Positions 8,921-16,816 of a DNA stretch of 64,000 nt are shown piece by piece. The notes under the pieces were generated by a model. It was not told where the DNA came from and did no database searches. It saw nothing but the letters and a program-made list of their open reading frames with translations. Position numbers and translations under genes: made by a program. The stretch is from JAWKIW01 sp046331175. GTDB lineage: Bacteria > Actinomycetota > Acidimicrobiia > Acidimicrobiales > Acidimicrobilacustridaceae. How positions within the stretch are numbered: position 1 is the first letter of the stretch; the number at the start of each line of letters is the position of its first letter. The stretch is from contig JAXLRI010000009.1 in NCBI GenBank assembly GCA_046331175.1, forward strand, positions 108,636-172,635, read 5' to 3'.

Positions 8921-9304
8921 CGGTGGTTGGCGAACGGGACCTGACCGGGGCCGTCGCCCCGCCTCACGACGCCGGTCGGGAGCCGACCGGCTCCGCCAAG
9001 GTACCAAGCGCAGCCGGGCCGGCAGGCGGTGGTCGCTCAGCCGGCGCTGCCGTCGAAGGGGACCTGGGGGCCGGGGCGGCGGACGGATCCGACGGACCGG
9101 AGGGATCCGGGACGGGGACGGTCGGATCGGAGCCGGCACGGGCGCGGCGAGGTGGGTGCGCAGGGGTGGGGGGCACAGGGGATCCTTCGGGTGGATCGAC
9201 GCCGATGGCGTCGACGGGCGGATGGGAGGGCGGGGGCGACCGGCTCGGCGCTCGTCCGGCAGGTGCCGGCCGGGCTGCGGGTCGGGGGTCAGCCGTCGTC
9301 GGGG
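8921..9304. other. 384-base gap without a supported gene
   Basis: Between the STAS start and the CinA-type stop. It is GC-rich, with Pro/Ser/Arg-biased translations in every frame and no SD-led reading frame resembling a family. It probably holds the STAS promoter; I see no convincing -10/-35 pair. Confidence 0.5.
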
Positions 9305-9895
9305 TCAGGTGCCCCCGCCGGCCGTCTCGGGCCCGGCCGCCGAGCCGGCCGCGAGGGACGACAGGACGGTGCGCAGGAGCATCAGCGCGTGGTCGGTGGC
9401 CGCCGCCACGACCTCGTCGGGGGTGCCGCCGAAGCGGTGGCGCTCGGTGCGCTCGACGTCGGGGGTGGTGACGGCCAGCCACACGGTCCCGACCGGCTGG
9501 CCCTCGAGCTCGTCGGGGCCGGCGACGCCGGTGGTGGCCACCGCCACGTCGGCGTCGAAGAGGCGGGAGGCCCCGGCGGCCATCTGGACCGCCGCCTCGG
9601 CGGCGACCACCGGACCGGGCCGGACGCCGAGCACCTCGTGCTTGACGACCGGCGCATAGGCGACGAGGCCGCCGCGGAAGCACGCGCCGGAGCCGGGCGC
9701 GGCGGCGAGGCGGCGGGCGACCAGGCCGCCCGTCATCGACTCGGCCGTGGCCAGGCACCACCCCCGCCGGCGGACCTGGTCGACCACGTCGTGCTCGGGC
9801 AGCGCACCCGGGATCGGCCCACCGCCGCCCTTGACCGGAGGATCGGCCTCGTGACGGGCGGCCGGGACGAGGCCGGCGTCGGGATCAGGGCACAC
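9305..9895 (-). CDS. CinA C-terminal-domain amidohydrolase (PncC-like)
   Basis: A 196-residue stand-alone version of the CinA C-terminal domain, the NMN amidohydrolase module of pyridine-nucleotide salvage (NMN to nicotinate mononucleotide). Diagnostic segments are ATAESMTGGLVARRL (family ATAES-CTGG), GGLVAYAPVVKHEVLGV and ATTGVAGPDELEGQPVGTVWLAV. The position after AES is Met where many members have Cys. GTG 9895 follows an AGGAGG spaced six bases and lies inside the end of hldE (11-base overlap), so it is translationally coupled to that gene. Confidence 0.85.
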   Translation of the reverse strand: MCPDPDAGLVPAARHEADPPVKGGGGPIPGALPEHDVVDQVRRRGWCLATAESMTGGLVARRLAAAPGSGACFRGGLVAYAPVVKHEVLGVRPGPVVAAEAAVQMAAGASRLFDADVAVATTGVAGPDELEGQPVGTVWLAVTTPDVERTERHRFGGTPDEVVAAATDHALMLLRTVLSSLAAGSAAGPETAGGGT

Positions 9896-11468
9896 GACGG
9901 GCCTCCTGCAGGAGTCGGGTGGACGAGCGGTCGTCCACGCAGGTGAGGGTGACGACCTCGCCGCCCCAGCGGCGCACGGCGGCGGCCTCGGGCAGCTCGG
10001 CGCCGCCGTCGTCGCCGCCGCCCTTGACGAACAGGTGCGGTCGCAGCCGCTCGAGCAGCGCCGTCGGGGTCGGCTCGTCCAACACGACGACGGCGTCGAC
10101 GCACCCCAGCGCGGCCAGCACCTCGGCCCGCTCCCGCTCGTCCACGACGGGGCGCTCGCCGCCCTTGAGCCCCCGCACGCTGCGGTCGCCGTTGAGGCAG
10201 ACCACGAGCACGTCACCCAGCCGGCGCGCCTGTTCGAGCAGGCGGATGTGGCCCACGTGGAGCAGGTCGAAGCAGCCGCCGGTGGCCACCACCGTCCCGC
10301 CCGCAGCCCGCACCGAGCGGACCAGCCGCAGCGCGTCGCCGGCGCCGGCCGTCGCGGGGCCGTTCGAGCCACTCGACGCGCCCGATGGGCCTGCGGCGCC
10401 CATCGCCTTCGAAGGAGGTTCGGGCGCGCGCGAGTCGGCGGCGTCCCAGGCGTCGGCGTCGTGTCGACCAACGTCGGCCGGGGCCCGGCCGGGCGCATCG
10501 GCCGCCGGCGGGCGCACCGAGCCAGCGGCGCCGGCGGCCACGAAGGCGGCAGCCCCGTCGACCGCGGCGACGACGGCCTCGGAGTGCACCGCCCCACCGG
10601 CGAGGGCGAGGGCGGCGTGGACGGCGAAGGCGTCACCGGCCCCACCGGTGTCGGCGCCCACGACCTCGGGGGCGGGGACCACGAGCGGGGCGCCGGGACC
10701 GGTGACCAGCACGGCACCGTCGGCCCCGCGGGTCACCGCCACCGCCACGGCCCGCCAGTGCTCGCGCAGCAGCCGGGCCCGGCCGGTCACCCCGACGATC
10801 GATCGAACGGCGCCGACGGCGGGAGCCTCGCCACCGGCGGGCGGGACGAAGATCGCCACCAGCCGACGCAGCTCGGCGTCGTTGGGCGTGAGGAGCGCCA
10901 CCCGGGGAACCGGTGGTGGGCCGAGCGGGTGGGGGTCCCACACGATCGGCGTGCGCGCCGCCGCCGCCAGGAGGAGCCGGCGGACGTGGGCGACCCCGGC
11001 GACCCCCCGCCCGTGGTCGGCCACCAGCACGGCGTCGGCCTCGTCGACGGCCGACTGCGCCCCACCGAGGTCGGCGGCGCGGATCGAGGGCTCGCCGGGA
11101 CCGAGGCGGGTCGGGTCGTCGTCGTGGTCGATGCGGACCAGCACCTGGCCGCCGACGCGCACGCGCGTCGTGCTGGGCGTCGGCCCGAGCCGACCGAGGT
11201 CGACCACGTCGACGCCCTCGGCAGCCAGGCGGGCGGCCACCCGCCGACCGGCGTCGTCGTCGCCCAGCGCGGTGACCAGGGTGCAGGCGGCGCCGGCGCG
11301 CACGGCGAGCACCGCCGCCAGGCCGGCCCCACCGGGCCGGTCGAGCTCGGTGCGCACGTCGACCACCGGGACCGGCGCGTCGGGGGCGAGCCGCTCGGCG
11401 GCCCCCTCGACGTCGACGTCGAGGAGCGCGTCGCCGACCACGACCAGGCGGGGGCGGGATCTGCTCAC
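9885..11468 (-). CDS. hldE: HldE-type bifunctional heptose kinase/adenylyltransferase
   Basis: A 527-residue two-domain protein. Residues 1 to about 320 are a PfkB/ribokinase-type sugar kinase with GGAGLAAVLAV near the substrate site and ADTGGAGDAFAV carrying the catalytic Asp. A disordered Ala/Pro/Ser linker of about 60 residues follows. The last 145 residues are a nucleotidyltransferase with GGCFDLLHVGH (HxGH) and VKGGG. In Gram-negatives HldE makes ADP-heptose through heptose 7-phosphate kinase and heptose 1-phosphate adenylyltransferase steps; actinobacteria use similar genes in surface-glycan clusters. GTG 11468 overlaps the preceding stop (GTGA); GTG 11471 is also possible. The other genes of the pathway are absent here. 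Confidence 0.85.
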   Translation of the reverse strand: MSRSRPRLVVVGDALLDVDVEGAAERLAPDAPVPVVDVRTELDRPGGAGLAAVLAVRAGAACTLVTALGDDDAGRRVAARLAAEGVDVVDLGRLGPTPSTTRVRVGGQVLVRIDHDDDPTRLGPGEPSIRAADLGGAQSAVDEADAVLVADHGRGVAGVAHVRRLLLAAAARTPIVWDPHPLGPPPVPRVALLTPNDAELRRLVAIFVPPAGGEAPAVGAVRSIVGVTGRARLLREHWRAVAVAVTRGADGAVLVTGPGAPLVVPAPEVVGADTGGAGDAFAVHAALALAGGAVHSEAVVAAVDGAAAFVAAGAAGSVRPPAADAPGRAPADVGRHDADAWDAADSRAPEPPSKAMGAAGPSGASSGSNGPATAGAGDALRLVRSVRAAGGTVVATGGCFDLLHVGHIRLLEQARRLGDVLVVCLNGDRSVRGLKGGERPVVDERERAEVLAALGCVDAVVVLDEPTPTALLERLRPHLFVKGGGDDGGAELPEAAAVRRWGGEVVTLTCVDDRSSTRLLQEARRVP

Positions 11469-11776
11469 CACCGCCCGCCTCGGTCGCCGACCGGCGGGAC
11501 GGCCGACCCGAGAGCCTGGCCCGGCTGGTGCTCGCCCGGCCCGAGTGGTGCGCTGCGATCGCGGAGGTCGATCCCGTCGGCGCCCGAACCGGCCTGGTCG
11601 GGGCACCCGCGCACGGCCGCCTCGGGCAGCTCCCACGGGGCGAACCGGACCGGGCGCGTGCCGTGCCCGCGCCGGGTGAACCGCTCCACCTCGGCGGCGG
11701 CGACGATCTCGCCGTCGAGGTCCAGCGCGGCCGCAGGATCGTGGAGGGCGGCGTCGACGCCGGGAACCGCAGCCAT
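11465..11776 (-). pseudogene. Carbamoyltransferase (NodU/CmcH) N-terminal relic
   Basis: A 103-residue frame whose first 70 residues match the start of NodU/CmcH-type carbamoyltransferases: ALHDPAAALDLDGEIVAAAE, VERFTRRGHGTRPV and APWELPEAAVRGC. Full enzymes are about 550-600 residues and carry the Kae1-like domain; here homology ends near residue 72 and an unrelated Gly/Pro-rich tail runs to a stop. ATG 11776 has a strong GAGGAG SD, and the TGA overlaps the hldE start, so the remnant may survive as a translated leader that couples hldE. I infer an internal deletion that removed the rest. Confidence 0.65.
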
Positions 11777-12158
11777 GCGCTCTCCTCACCGAGGTCCGGT
11801 TCCAGGGATCCCGCACCCGCCTGCGGTGCCCGCCATGTACCCGGTCCCCCGCCGACGAGACCACGACGTCCTGCTTCCCGTGCCACACGACGGCGCGCCT
11901 GGGCGCGCCCTCCCTCCGTTCGGCGGGCGAGCCGCCGGCCGCGGTCGCCGCTCGCTGGAGCCGCCTCCCAACGCCTGTCGGTCGTCCCGGTCCACCGGCG
12001 TCGACCTCGTCGGCCGCCCGGGACCGCGGCCGCCGTCGCCGCGGTCACGACCCGGGGCCCGGCCACCGAGGACGAGCGCGCGACCGGCCGTTCCGCCGCC
12101 GCATCGCGCCGATGCCGATCGGGCACGACCCGGCGTCCGCCGGGGTAGGGGGATCGGC
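11777..12158. other. 382-base divergent intergenic region
   Basis: Separates the leftward carbamoyltransferase-relic/hldE/cinA run from the rightward gene at 12159. It should carry both promoters. Translations are Arg/Pro-rich and resemble nothing; I find no recognisable promoter consensus or strong palindrome. Confidence 0.5.
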
Positions 12159-12674
12159 ATGCCGACGCCGTCGCCCCTCGACCTGGGCCGGGTCGCCCAG
12201 CTCGCCCGTCGGCGCGGCGCGACGCGGATCGCGGCCGAGGCGCTCGTCACCGAGGCCGACTGGTTCGACGGGCTCGACCCGTCGATCGCCTGGGTCCTGG
12301 TGTGGCTCGAGCGCGAGGTGGCGAACGAGCTCGACCCCGACCTCACCGGCGACGGCGCCCGCACGGGCTATCGCCTCGGCCGCCTCGTCCTCGGCGTGGA
12401 GGACCACCCGGACCTGGCCGGGCCCGAGTGGTGCGACACCCGGGCCGAGCTGCTCTACGAGCGCACCGCCGAGTCGTGCACGCCCGCGCTGTTCTCGACC
12501 CTGGCCTCGGACCTGTACCGCGCCCTGTCGCTGTGCGCCTGCCGCCTCGTCCACCGCCACGGTGGCGACGACCTGGGTGACGACGAGGCACTGGTGCACG
12601 AGGCGGCCGCCCTCGCCTCGCTGCTGAGCGGCCTGGTGCTCAGCCTGCTCGAGGCCGAGCTGGCCTCGCGCTGA
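12159..12674 (+). CDS. Hypothetical helical protein
   Basis: A 171-residue soluble, mostly helical protein that I do not recognise. Visible features are an acidic middle (ELDPDLTGDGARTGYRLGRLVLGVEDHPDL), a Cys/Ala segment (LYRALSLCACRLVHRHGGDDLGDDE) and an amphipathic C-terminal helix. ATG 12159 follows AGGGGG. It diverges from the hldE run. Confidence 0.6.
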   Translation: MPTPSPLDLGRVAQLARRRGATRIAAEALVTEADWFDGLDPSIAWVLVWLEREVANELDPDLTGDGARTGYRLGRLVLGVEDHPDLAGPEWCDTRAELLYERTAESCTPALFSTLASDLYRALSLCACRLVHRHGGDDLGDDEALVHEAAALASLLSGLVLSLLEAELASR

Positions 12675-12823
12675 CGGGGCCCCGGGGCCACCACCGAGGC
12701 GCGCGACCTGGGCGGGCCGCCGCTGGGTAGGTGCCCGCCGATCGGCGCCCCGGCTTCGACGGGCTGGCCCCGGCCCGGGCGGTCTTGGTCCCCTCCACCG
12801 CACACCGGACGCCGGGGCGCCGA

Positions 12824-13480
12824 TCAATCGGATCGCCCTCGGGCTGATGGCCGGTCGAGGAGCGACGCGGCGACCTGGAGGTCGGCGACGAGGGCGGCGA
12901 AGGCGACGTCGCGATCGTCGGCGCGCAGCACGGAGGCGGGGTGGACGGTGGCGAGCAGCGGCGGCAGCCCGGCGCGGCGCAGCACCTCACCCCGGCCCCG
13001 CGTCACGCGGAAGCGCGAGCCGAGCAGGGCCCGGGCCGCGGTCGCCCCGAGGATGACGACCAGCTCGGGCCGCACCAGGGCCAGCTCGGCGTCGAGCCAC
13101 GGCCGGCAGGCCGAGACCTCCGACGTCGACGGCTTCTTGTGCACCCGGACCTTCCCGGTCTGCTCGAACTTGAAGTGCTTCACCACGTTGGTGAGGTAGG
13201 TGGCCTCGCGGTCGATGCCGGCAGCCTCGAGCGCCTGGTCGAGCAGGCGGCCGGCCGGTCCGACGAACGGGTGGCCGGCGATGTCCTCCCGGTCGCCGGG
13301 CTGCTCGCCGACGAGGACCAGGCGGGCGTCGAGCGGTCCCTCGCCGATCACGGCCTGGGTGGCGTCGCGGAACAGCGGGCAGGCGGTGCAGCCGTTCGCC
13401 CGCTCGGCCAGGTCGCCCCACACGCGGGGGCGGTCACCCCGATCCCCCGCACCAGCGCGATGTTCCCAAGCTCGTGCCAT
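12824..13480 (-). CDS. udgX: UdgX-type uracil-DNA glycosylase
   Basis: A 218-residue uracil-DNA glycosylase of the UdgX group, related to family 4. The active-site segment is GEQPGDREDIAGHPFVGPAG. The UdgX-specific insertion reads GKVRVHKKPSTSEV, whose histidine forms the covalent link to the abasic DNA product in characterised UdgX. ATVHPASVLR is the second uracil-DNA glycosylase motif. Cysteines in GCTACP and SACRPW fit Fe-S ligands. ATG 13480 gives the usual family length; a GTG 51 bases upstream is in frame. It lies 111 bases downstream of a sigma factor gene on the same strand, which may tie it to stress control. Confidence 0.88.
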   Translation of the reverse strand: MARAWEHRAGAGDRGDRPRVWGDLAERANGCTACPLFRDATQAVIGEGPLDARLVLVGEQPGDREDIAGHPFVGPAGRLLDQALEAAGIDREATYLTNVVKHFKFEQTGKVRVHKKPSTSEVSACRPWLDAELALVRPELVVILGATAARALLGSRFRVTRGRGEVLRRAGLPPLLATVHPASVLRADDRDVAFAALVADLQVAASLLDRPSARGRSD

Positions 13481-13591
13481 GGATGGCGACCTACCCGTAC
13501 GACCGGAGCACCGCGCCGGCGCATCGGTCACGCGGCGACGGCGGACGACCCGAGGCCGCGGCCCCGACCCGCACCGAGGCGCCGCGGTCCG

Positions 13592-14362
13592 CTACTCGTC
13601 GAGCACGAAGTCGTCGTCGAGCGCCTCGCGCAGGTGCAGCAGCACCTTGCGCAGGAGGCGGGAGAGGTACGACTGGCTTACCCCGATGCGCGCCGCGATC
13701 TCGGGCTGGGTCATGTTCTCGAAGAACCGCATGGTGACGATCTCGCGCTCGCGCTCGGGCAGCTGCTGCACCAGCTCGACCACCAGCATCCGGCGATCGA
13801 CGCCGTCGTAGCCCGGGTCGCCGGTGGCCAGCACGCGGTCGGCCAGGGGGGCGCGATCGTCGGCCTCGAAGGCGGGCTGGTCGAGGCTGCCGGCGCGGTG
13901 GGCCACGCCGGCCTCCAACGCCTCGAGCACGTGGTCGACCGTCTCGTCGAGCTCGTCGGCCAGCTCCTGCACGGTCGGTGGGCGGCCGAGCCGGTGGGTC
14001 ATCTCCTCGCCGGCCCGGCGCAGCTCGAGGTGCAGCTCCTGGGTTCGCCGCGGCGGCTTGACCGCCCACGTGCGATCGCGGAACCACCGCTTCAGCTCGC
14101 CGTCGATCGTGCGGCTGGCGAAGGTGCCGAAGGTGACCCCGAGGTCGGGGTCGAACCGGTCGACGGCGCGCAGCATGGTGAGCAGCGCGACCTGGCGCAG
14201 GTCGTCGGCGGGAACGCCACGGCCGGAGTATCGGCGCACGTGGTAGTCGGGCAGGTCGAGGTGCTCCTCGACGATCTGGTTGCGCACCCGCCGATCGCCG
14301 GTCCGTCGGTACTCGCGGAACAGCTCGGCGATCTCGGCGCGGCGTTCATCGACCACCGGCAC
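13592..14362 (-). CDS. SigB/SigF-family RNA polymerase sigma factor
   Basis: A 256-residue sigma-70 family member of group 3 (SigB/F/G type). Region 2 contains DLRQVALLTMLRAVDRFDP and TFGTFASRTIDGELKRWFRD. Region 3 begins with the RLGRPPTVQELADELD helix-turn-helix. Region 4 contains LPEREREIVTMRFFENMTQPEIAARIGVSQSYLSRL. Such sigma factors are held by RsbW-type kinases, of which two candidates occur in this window. GTG 14362 is chosen because GGAGG lies eight bases upstream; GTG 14383 is a longer alternative without an SD. Confidence 0.93.
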   Translation of the reverse strand: MPVVDERRAEIAELFREYRRTGDRRVRNQIVEEHLDLPDYHVRRYSGRGVPADDLRQVALLTMLRAVDRFDPDLGVTFGTFASRTIDGELKRWFRDRTWAVKPPRRTQELHLELRRAGEEMTHRLGRPPTVQELADELDETVDHVLEALEAGVAHRAGSLDQPAFEADDRAPLADRVLATGDPGYDGVDRRMLVVELVQQLPEREREIVTMRFFENMTQPEIAARIGVSQSYLSRLLRKVLLHLREALDDDFVLDE

Positions 14363-14410
14363 GGTGATCACCTCCACGAGCACACGACCATCGGAGCCGC
14401 TCGACCGCGC

Positions 14411-14662
14411 TCACCGGTCCTCGGGCTCGGCCGGTCGCGGCGCGCCGGTCACGAGGCTGCGGTCGGCGCGCACCGCGCCCTCGATGGTCTCGGGTTCCTC
14501 GGCGCGCGGGGCCGCCTCCCCGGCCGCCCCCACCGGCCCCGCCGCCGCCGCATGGCGCTCGGCGTCGTCGCCTCGCGTGCGGTTCATGGCCGGCACGTCG
14601 CCGGTCCCGCGGTCCGGCCCATCGGGACCAGCGTCGACGGGACGGGCCGGCTCGGCGCTCAC
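14411..14662 (-). CDS. Small Ala/Glu-rich hypothetical protein
   Basis: An 83-residue low-complexity protein rich in Ala, Pro, Glu and Arg, probably disordered. It is called mainly on context: its GTG overlaps the stop of the DUF3618 gene as GTGA, and it is followed 48 bases later by the sigma factor. No domain is recognised. Confidence 0.45.
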   Translation of the reverse strand: MSAEPARPVDAGPDGPDRGTGDVPAMNRTRGDDAERHAAAAGPVGAAGEAAPRAEEPETIEGAVRADRSLVTGAPRPAEPEDR

Positions 14663-15306
14663 GACGGGGCCCGGGCCACGTCGTCGGCGGTGCCCCGCGC
14701 GGTGTCGGCCACGTCCTCCACGCCGCCGCGGGCCTGGTCGGCGACGGTCGTCGCCGCCTCCGCGGCCCGCTCCTTCACGTCCTCGACCGCCTCCTGCACC
14801 GGGTCGCGCAGGTCGGCCACGACGTGCTGGGCAGCGTCCTGGGCGGTGCCCTGGGCCAGCTCGCGGGCCCCGTCGATCGACGGGGCGATGCGCTCGGCCA
14901 GCTCCTGCTCGGCCTCCGAGGTCGGCAGCAGCGCGGCGAGCAGGAGCCCGGCGCCGAAGGCGATCATGCCGGCGGCGATGGGGTTGCCCTGGGTGTGGCT
15001 CGTCACCACCTGCGGCGCGGCGGCGATCTGCTCGCCGATCTGCTGCGCCTGCTGGCCGACGCGGTGGGCTGCGCCGGTGACGGCATCGCCCGCCGAGCCG
15101 ATGGCGTCGCCGGTCGACGACGTGGCCTCCTCGGCCGTGCCCATCACCCGGTCGCGCACGTCGTGGAGCCGACGGCGCACCTTCGTGCGGGTGCGCTCGG
15201 CGACGCGTCCCGGCAGCACGTGGTCGCCGATCGCCTCGAGGTCTCGGTTGACCTGTTCGCGCTGTCGGGCGATCTCGTCCTTCAGCTGTTGCGGGTCCTG
15301 AGCCAC
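14659..15306 (-). CDS. DUF3618 family protein
   Basis: A 215-residue protein with the DUF3618 start (DPQQLKDEIARQREQVNRDLEAIGDHV). A short hydrophobic stretch follows (NPIAAGMIAFGAGLLLAALLP), then long Ala/Glu/Val amphipathic helices (VEDVKERAAEAATTVADQA) that look like apolipophorin or late-embryogenesis-type repeats. A membrane-anchored, coiled envelope or stress role is inferred. AGGAGG precedes GTG 15306, which lies within the end of the Holin-X gene (25-base overlap). Confidence 0.85.
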   Translation of the reverse strand: MAQDPQQLKDEIARQREQVNRDLEAIGDHVLPGRVAERTRTKVRRRLHDVRDRVMGTAEEATSSTGDAIGSAGDAVTGAAHRVGQQAQQIGEQIAAAPQVVTSHTQGNPIAAGMIAFGAGLLLAALLPTSEAEQELAERIAPSIDGARELAQGTAQDAAQHVVADLRDPVQEAVEDVKERAAEAATTVADQARGGVEDVADTARGTADDVARAPS

Positions 15307-15809
15307 TGGACATCCTCCTGGATGGTCTGGGTCGTCTCGGGGGGCACGGGCTGGATCTGCTCGGCGCGCCCCCGGGCGACCAGCAGGAAGGCGGCGGCCG
15401 CCACGCCGTACACGACGCCGACGATCAGGAACGCGAGGCCGGGCGCCATCACCTCGGCGAGGCCCCACGCCGCCGCGAACGACAGCAGGAGGAGGGCGAA
15501 CAGGGCGGCGACCGCGCCCACGACCGCCATGGCGGCGGCGCGTGCGGCGTCTCGCGCCTCCTGCCGCAGCTCGGCGGCGGCGAGGTGCACGTGGTTGGAC
15601 AGGAGGTCGCCGAGGTCGCTGGTCAGCCTGCCGAACAGCTCGGGCAGCGGCCGCTCGTCGAAGGTGGGCTGCTCACCGGGGCGCTCCCCCACCTCGGTCG
15701 CGGTCGCGGAGGTCGGCGAGATCGCCAGGCCGGCGGGCGTGGCCGCCGGGACGGCTTCGGCATCGGAGGGCGGGGGCTCGGGGCCACCCCGCAGGTCGAT
15801 CTCAGCCAC
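15282..15809 (-). CDS. Actinobacterial Holin-X family membrane protein
   Basis: A 175-residue protein. An acidic/Pro-rich N-terminus leads into PLPELFGRLTSDLGDLLSNHVHLAAAELRQEARDA (the characteristic amphipathic segment of phage_holin_3_6 / Holin-X). Two membrane helices follow (AAAMAVVGAVAALFALLLLSFA and PGLAFLIVGVVYGVAAAAFLLVA). Despite the name these are chromosomal envelope proteins, not phage lysis genes. GGGAGG lies five bases before GTG 15809. It overlaps both neighbours, so the operon is tightly coupled. Confidence 0.85.
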   Translation of the reverse strand: MAEIDLRGGPEPPPSDAEAVPAATPAGLAISPTSATATEVGERPGEQPTFDERPLPELFGRLTSDLGDLLSNHVHLAAAELRQEARDAARAAAMAVVGAVAALFALLLLSFAAAWGLAEVMAPGLAFLIVGVVYGVAAAAFLLVARGRAEQIQPVPPETTQTIQEDVQWLRTRNS

Positions 15810-16620
15810 GGCTGCCTCCCGGGGTGGTGCCAGGGGTCGGGGTCGCCGGCGGAGACGCCGGGGGCACCGGGGAGTCGGGCCGGGACGAGGCCGGTGCCGT
15901 CGACGGCGAGGTGCCGGCCGGCGGTGGCGCGACCGCCCCGGGGATCGGGTCGCCCCACACGGCCAGGCCGGGGGCGGCTTCGGGCCCGCCGGCGGCACCG
16001 CCCGGGGTCAGGATCGGGTCGCCGGGGCTCGTGGCCGACAGGCCGGCCGCACCCCAGCGGGCATCGGTCGCTCCGGCCGCACGGTCGCCGTTGCCGCTCG
16101 TGCTGCCGTTGCCGTTGCCGTTGGCGCCGGCCATGGCGCCGTTGCGCAGCATCCGGCCGACGACGAAGCCCGCACCGAGCGCGCCGACCAGGAAGACGCC
16201 GGGACGACGGCGGGCGAAGCGGCGGACGTCGGACAGCAGGACCTGGCTGCCGCCGTGCTCGAGGCGGGTGGCGATGCGATCGAGCTGCTCGCCACCGCGG
16301 CGGGCCAGCGTCGTGGCCGCCGCGCCCTCGCGGGGGCGACCCTCGGCGAGCGCCGTGACGTCGTCGGCGACGGTGTGGAGGTTGCCGGCGGCCCGGCGCA
16401 CCTGGCGGTCGGCCTCGTCGGCGACCTCGCGGCGTGCTTCACGGACGAGCTGCTCGGCGTGCTGGGAGGCCTCCGAGGCCACCGCATCGAGCTCGTCGCG
16501 GGCCGTCGCGGCGGTGGCCCCGACCGCGGAGGTGGCCTGGTCGACGGCACCGGCGGCGCGCTCGGTCAGCTCCGATCCACCCCCGCCCGACGTCATCGTG
16601 TCGGTTCCCGTGTTGGTCAT
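15802..16620 (-). CDS. Phasin-like helical protein with one membrane segment
   Basis: A 272-residue protein and first gene of the envelope operon. The first 120 residues are Ala/Glu/Arg amphipathic helices (ELTERAAGAVDQATSAVG, HAEQLVREARREVADEADRQ) resembling phasin or apolipoprotein helices. Then comes RRPGVFLVGALGAGFVVGRML, a short membrane segment typical of proteins encoded next to Holin-X/DUF3618. The tail has Asn-Gly repeats (GANGNGNGSTSGNGD) and a long Pro/Thr/Ser-rich region. GAGGAG precedes ATG 16620. Confidence 0.7.
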   Translation of the reverse strand: MTNTGTDTMTSGGGGSELTERAAGAVDQATSAVGATAATARDELDAVASEASQHAEQLVREARREVADEADRQVRRAAGNLHTVADDVTALAEGRPREGAAATTLARRGGEQLDRIATRLEHGGSQVLLSDVRRFARRRPGVFLVGALGAGFVVGRMLRNGAMAGANGNGNGSTSGNGDRAAGATDARWGAAGLSATSPGDPILTPGGAAGGPEAAPGLAVWGDPIPGAVAPPPAGTSPSTAPASSRPDSPVPPASPPATPTPGTTPGGSRG

Positions 16621-16816
16621 GATCAAGCTCCTCGTGCCCGGATCGGTTCCCCCGGCTCCTTTCCGATGGGCGGCGACGGCAGACCACGCGCCGCGCCAGC
16701 CGCGCCGCGCGACGACGCTCTGGTCGACGCATCGCCACGGCGCGGCGGCGCCACTGGCCGGCCGGCGGAGCGACGACACGAGTCCGGATCGGCGAACGGG
16801 TGGGAAGGAGGGGACC

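Noticed and set aside
10035..12110. Upstream extension of the hypothetical gene at 12159
   Set aside because: The open frame continues far upstream only as the shadow of hldE; a good SD marks ATG 12159.
15282..15809. Phage holin implying a prophage
   Set aside because: The Holin-X family is a common chromosomal actinobacterial membrane protein; no endolysin, terminase, integrase or attachment site is present.
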